Source: Leclercia adecarboxylata
Lineage (GTDB): Bacteria > Pseudomonadota > Gammaproteobacteria > Enterobacterales > Enterobacteriaceae
Length of the DNA stretch: 64,000 nt
Reading direction: 5' to 3'
Assembly: GCF_006874705.1 (NCBI RefSeq)
Contig: NZ_CP035382.1
Location: 248,001-312,000 of the forward strand
Part shown: one piece after another, positions 60,375 to 64,000 of the stretch
How the letters are laid out: each line of letters starts with the position of its first letter
How positions within the stretch are numbered: position 1 is the stretch's first letter
The notes under the pieces: generated by a model
What the model saw: only the letters and a program-made list of their open reading frames with translations
The model's database searches: none
Told to the model about the DNA's origin: nothing
Position numbers and translations under genes: made by a program

Positions 60375-62345
60375 TCAGAACTGGTAATCCACCGCCATAA
60401 AGTAACGGCGTCCTTCTTCGGTATAGCTGTAGTCGTCGCGGCTGAGATCTTTATCCAGCAGGTTCATAACCCCCGCACGCAGCTTGACGTTTTTGGTTGC
60501 CTGCCACGCACCACCGGTGTTCCACACCACGTAACCGCCCGGCGTTGCGGCGCCATCGGTAACGGTGCGTTTCTCACCCGTATAATTACCCTGCACGTAG
60601 AAGGACCACGCCTGGGTTGCCTGCCAGTCCAGCGTGCCGTTCGCGGTATGGAACGGCAGCTCAGAGAGCGGCTTGTTCTCGCCGTTGCTGATATCACGCC
60701 CGTCGTTATAGGTGTAATTCAGCGTCATGCGCCAGTCTTCGGCAATCGGGAACTTAACTTCCGTCTCCAGACCACGGATACGCGCTTTATTGACGTTGTA
60801 GTAACGGAACACCGGTTCGCCATCGGCATTCAGCCCGACGTAATTCGGGTAGCCCTGCGCCTGATTGACGTTCGCGGTACGCAGAATGCTGATGCGGTCA
60901 TCAACGTCGTTCTGGAAGGCGGTAATGCTGCCCTGCACGCCCTCTAACCAGCCCTCTTCCCCGTTGTAGTAGAGACCCAGCTCGATGCTTTCGCTGGTTT
61001 CCGGCTTCAGATCCGGGCTACCGACAATTTCACAGGCACCACGGCAGGAGCCGGTGGTCCAGTCCGGGCTCAGTTGCAGCAGGGATGGCGCTTTAAATGC
61101 CGTCGCCCAGCCGCCTTTTACCGTCAGGGTATCGGTGGCGTTATAGACCAGATAAGCACGCGGGCTCCAGTGGTCGCCGTAGGTTTCGTGGTCATCCATA
61201 CGCACGCCGGTGGTCAGCGCCAGCGGCTCGAAGATCCGCCATTCGTCTTCCAGGAACAGCGCATACTGGCTGGCCGAGGTATTACTGCTGCTGCCGCCGG
61301 TGATGTTAACCGGATCTTTCAGCTTGTCGTGACGCCATTCCCCGCCAAAGGTCAGGAGCTGGTTAATCTCCCCCAGCGGCAGGACGTATTTGCCGTCAAT
61401 GGAGTTGCTTTCGGAGGTAATTGGGTTGCTGTTGCCCGGGTTTTTGTTATCAACCTTCTCGCCGTAGAATTTCAGCTCGCTGTTGCCCACGCCCCAGCGG
61501 CCGTTGTGGCTCAGGGAGTAGTTCTGGCGCTCAAGGCGGTTCTGATCCAGCGAGTCGGAGTCACGATCCTGACGGTCAAAACCGTAGCCCGCGGTGAAAT
61601 CGTGGTTCTCGTTCGGGGTCCAGGCAAATTCCACGTTGGCATCGCGGCTGGTAAAGCCTTCAATGCGCGGGGTTTCTCCGGTAGCGCTGGTGGTTGAATC
61701 CTGCGGATCGTCTTTATCGCGTTTAGACAGGCTGCCGAAGGCCTTCAGGCCGAGGACGCCATCCACCAGCGGGCCGCTGGTATAGAACTGGCCGCCATAG
61801 GTGTCGCCACGATCGCGGTGCTCCTGAATGGTGGTATCGGCGGTGAGGGTGCCGGTCCATTTCTGGCCGATCTTTTTGGTGATGATGTTGACCACGCCGC
61901 CCAGGGCATCGGAGCCGTAGAGGGAGGACATCGGACCGCGCACCACTTCGATGCGTTCGATGGCGTCAACCGGAACCCAGTTGAGGTCGAAGTCGTTATG
62001 GCGGAAAACGGCATTGCGCGAGTTGACGCGTTTACCGTCAACCAGGATCAGCGTGTAGCTGCTGTCCAGACCGCGAATACTGACGCCCTTACGGTTGTCC
62101 CCTTCGTCAGTTAACTGCACGCCCGGCACATCCTTTAATACATCTTTCAGGTTCTGCACCGGCTTGCGCTGCAGATCCTGCTGAGTGATGACGCTGATAC
62201 TGGCCGGGGCATCTTTCAGGTTTTGCTCGTTGGCCGAGGCGGTCACCACCATGGTATCGCCAGATTCCGCCGCAACAACCGGCAGGGCCAGGGACAGAGC
62301 AGACGCACACAGCCCTCCCCGAACGAAGGGATTCAACCTAAACAT
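60375..62345 (-). CDS. cirA: Catecholate siderophore receptor CirA
   Basis: TonB-dependent outer-membrane receptor for catecholate siderophores and their degradation products; also receptor for colicin I. The 656-aa precursor has a signal peptide (to VVAAES), the TonB box region DTMVVTA, a plug domain (about 45-160; [14 protein letters not shown] and [18 protein letters not shown]) and a 22-strand barrel that ends with aromatic Phe (YFMAVDYQF). Controlled by Fur (site at 62537). Confidence 0.96.
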   Translation of the reverse strand: MFRLNPFVRGGLCASALSLALPVVAAESGDTMVVTASANEQNLKDAPASISVITQQDLQRKPVQNLKDVLKDVPGVQLTDEGDNRKGVSIRGLDSSYTLILVDGKRVNSRNAVFRHNDFDLNWVPVDAIERIEVVRGPMSSLYGSDALGGVVNIITKKIGQKWTGTLTADTTIQEHRDRGDTYGGQFYTSGPLVDGVLGLKAFGSLSKRDKDDPQDSTTSATGETPRIEGFTSRDANVEFAWTPNENHDFTAGYGFDRQDRDSDSLDQNRLERQNYSLSHNGRWGVGNSELKFYGEKVDNKNPGNSNPITSESNSIDGKYVLPLGEINQLLTFGGEWRHDKLKDPVNITGGSSSNTSASQYALFLEDEWRIFEPLALTTGVRMDDHETYGDHWSPRAYLVYNATDTLTVKGGWATAFKAPSLLQLSPDWTTGSCRGACEIVGSPDLKPETSESIELGLYYNGEEGWLEGVQGSITAFQNDVDDRISILRTANVNQAQGYPNYVGLNADGEPVFRYYNVNKARIRGLETEVKFPIAEDWRMTLNYTYNDGRDISNGENKPLSELPFHTANGTLDWQATQAWSFYVQGNYTGEKRTVTDGAATPGGYVVWNTGGAWQATKNVKLRAGVMNLLDKDLSRDDYSYTEEGRRYFMAVDYQF

Positions 62346-62536
62346 TTCCTATCTCCATGAGGTAAACACAGCAAAATCAAATATGTACTGCTCACAATTG
62401 CATTGCATGCCGCCCGCTTCTCTGGCAGGTCGGCCGGGTAATTCTTTGCAGGTGTGGGCACAACATCCTCCCCTGACCAGGGCGACGATGCTGACTCCTT
62501 CATCCCTTTGATTACTTTGCTAATGATAAAGCAAAC

Positions 62537-62555
62537 GATAACTATTATCAATTCA
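62537..62555 (-). promoter_or_regulatory. Fur box of cirA
   Basis: GATAACTATTATCAATT-type sequence agreeing with the 19-bp Fur consensus at about 12 positions, with further GATAA-like units on the left (near 62520-62530), which is the array pattern seen at Fur promoters. It lies about 190 bp upstream of cirA. Confidence 0.65.
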
Positions 62556-62594
62556 ATTGTTAAAAGTTATGTCAAGAGTGCATAGTGTGGAGAA

Positions 62595-62622
62595 ATAAAA
62601 AAACCCGCTCGGGTGAGCGGGT
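62595..62622 (-). terminator. Terminator of lysP
   Basis: Stem AACCCGCTC/GAGCGGGTT with a short loop, followed on the minus strand by seven T residues, 18 bp past the lysP stop. Confidence 0.9.
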
Positions 62623-62640
62623 TAAAGAGAGGCGTTGCGG

Positions 62641-64000
62641 TTATTTTTTAAAGCTATTCGGGAATTCCATTTCGCTATAGCTGACAAACTTCGTTCCCTT
62701 CGCCAGCTTGTAGCCAAACCAGATAATCAGGAACAACGGGATACCAATATAGGTCGCTGCCACGCCGCCCCAGTCAATGGTGTCGGCGAGGAAGGCTTCG
62801 TAGTTCTGACCCAGAGTGATGATCAGACACAGCACAAAGGCGAAGATCGGCCCCAGCGGGAAGAATCCGGAGCGGTACGGCAGGTTGCTAATGTCATAGC
62901 CCTGCTTCACGTAGCCGCGACGGAAACGGTAGTGGCTGATGGCGATACCGAGCCAGGCGATAAAGCCCGTCATGCCGGAGGTATTCAGCAGCCAGAGGTA
63001 GACCGTCTGGTTGCCAAACATTGAGGTCAGGAAGCACAGGCAGGCAATTACGGTGGTGGCATACAGCGCGTTACGCGGCACGCCGCCCCGGGACAGCTTC
63101 GCGAAAATACGCGGCGCTTTGCCGTCGCAGGCCAGGGAGTAGAGCATACGGGTAGAGGCGTACATCCCGGAGTTACCCGCCGACAGTACCGCCGTCAGGA
63201 TCACCGCATTCATCACCGCCGCCGCTGAGAGCAGGCCGGCATGCTGGAACACCAGGGTGAACGGGCTGACGCTGATGTCTTTTACATCGTTACGCAGCAG
63301 GCTCGGATCGGTATACGGAATGATCAGGCTGATAATCAGGATTGCGAACACATAGAACAGCAGGATACGCCAGAAGACCTGCCGCACCGCGCGCGGAATG
63401 TTCTTCTCCGGGTTTTCGGATTCACCGGCGGCAATACCAATAAGCTCCGTTCCCTGGAAGGAGAAGCCGACGATCATCGCCACGCCAATCATCGCCGAGA
63501 AGCCCCCGGCAAAGGGCGCATCGCCAATCCCCCAGTTGCTCCAGCCCGCCGGTTCGGTGCCTTTGAAGATACCGAAGATCATCGCCACGCCCACGGCGAT
63601 AAAGATGATCACCGTGGCGACTTTGATCAGCGAGAACCAGTATTCCGCCTCGCCAAAACCGCGCACGGAGATGTAGTTCAGCAGGAAGATCAGTCCGAGG
63701 AAGATGGCGCTCCAGATCCAGCCCGGCGTATCCGGGAACCACCAGGTCATCACCAGCTGCGAGGCCACGAGATCCACGGCGATGGTGACCGCCCAGTTGT
63801 ACCAGTAGTTCCAGCCCAGCGCGAAGCCGAAGCCTTCTTCCACATATTTCTGACCGTAGGTGGAGAAAGAACCGGATACCGGCATGTACGCCGCCAGTTC
63901 GCCCAGGCTGGTCATCAGGAAATAGACCATCAAACCGATCAGGATATAGGAAAAGAGCGCGCCGCCAGGGCCCGCTGCAGAAATGGTCGCTCCAGAGGCG
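62641..64000 (-). CDS. lysP: Lysine-specific permease LysP (5' end cut off)
   Basis: Proton-coupled lysine importer of the APC family and, in E. coli, co-sensor of the CadC acid response. The frame continues to the right window edge: the reverse strand reads SGATISAAGPGG just before GLMVYFLMTSLGEL, as in E. coli LysP. About 40 N-terminal residues are missing. An apparent TTG start at 63933 is not real. The rest, about 453 residues with eleven visible helices, includes the family's GFSFQGTELIGIAAGE and NAVILTAVLSAGNSGMY. Confidence 0.97.
   Translation of the reverse strand, partial: ASGATISAAGPGGALFSYILIGLMVYFLMTSLGELAAYMPVSGSFSTYGQKYVEEGFGFALGWNYWYNWAVTIAVDLVASQLVMTWWFPDTPGWIWSAIFLGLIFLLNYISVRGFGEAEYWFSLIKVATVIIFIAVGVAMIFGIFKGTEPAGWSNWGIGDAPFAGGFSAMIGVAMIVGFSFQGTELIGIAAGESENPEKNIPRAVRQVFWRILLFYVFAILIISLIIPYTDPSLLRNDVKDISVSPFTLVFQHAGLLSAAAVMNAVILTAVLSAGNSGMYASTRMLYSLACDGKAPRIFAKLSRGGVPRNALYATTVIACLCFLTSMFGNQTVYLWLLNTSGMTGFIAWLGIAISHYRFRRGYVKQGYDISNLPYRSGFFPLGPIFAFVLCLIITLGQNYEAFLADTIDWGGVAATYIGIPLFLIIWFGYKLAKGTKFVSYSEMEFPNSFKK

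Noticed and set aside
63933..63933. TTG as start of lysP
   Set aside because: The frame goes on to the window edge with residues matching LysP upstream, so the gene is cut by the window.

Overview
The window comes from the chromosome of an enterobacterium close to Enterobacter (Lelliottia or Leclercia would also fit; the species cannot be fixed from the sequence alone). From about 19.6 kb onward, gene order and protein sequences follow the E. coli 46-48 min region almost gene for gene (rcnB, mrp, metG, yehS, btsRS, mlrA, yohO, yehWXY-osmF, bglX, dld, pbpG, yohCDF, mdtQ, dusC, yohJK, cdd, sanA, mglCAB, galS, yeiB, folE, yeiG, cirA, lysP). Added genes are a GNAT acetyltransferase, a BglG-controlled beta-glucoside operon, a second methionine aminopeptidase and an MFS transporter. 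REP/BIME elements punctuate the backbone, including one tandem array of five copies.

Positions 1 to about 11.4 kb are an integrated phage-like element, cut by the left window edge. It encodes a lambda gpE-type capsid protein (partial), a gpD-type decoration protein, a tape measure protein, several small DNA-binding or unknown proteins, a set of 21-bp-spaced iterons, a DUF4062 gene cassette and a tyrosine integrase. The order is not that of lambda: the tape measure gene is upstream of the head genes, with a 0.6 kb non-coding but hairpin-rich stretch between them. That stretch has its own promoter (with a perfect Fur-box-like palindrome) and a terminator, so it looks like a gene for a structured RNA of about 480 nt.

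The integrase end of the element abuts a TPP riboswitch, almost certainly the leader of the host thiM gene, which maps here in E. coli. The 3' end of the aptamer forms one arm of an inverted repeat whose other arm lies on the integrase side, as expected for a tyrosine-recombinase core site. The simplest reading is that the element uses the riboswitch as its attachment site, cuts thiM off from its promoter, and places the integrase gene behind the thiM promoter and aptamer.

From 11.7 to 19.1 kb lie a small lipoprotein gene, the dat-ddc pair (1,3-diaminopropane synthesis from aspartate semialdehyde) and an orphan wza-wzb-wzc capsule-export trio. In this trio wza carries a one-base frameshift in an A5 run just after its signal peptide region.

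The backbone genes mostly form short operons for sugar and osmolyte uptake, envelope upkeep and signalling: BtsS/BtsR pyruvate sensing, YehWXY-OsmF osmolyte import, BglX and the bgl operon for beta-glucosides, MglBAC with GalS for galactose (two gal operators and CRP sites visible), CRP-controlled cdd, Fur-controlled cirA, and lysP running off the right edge.
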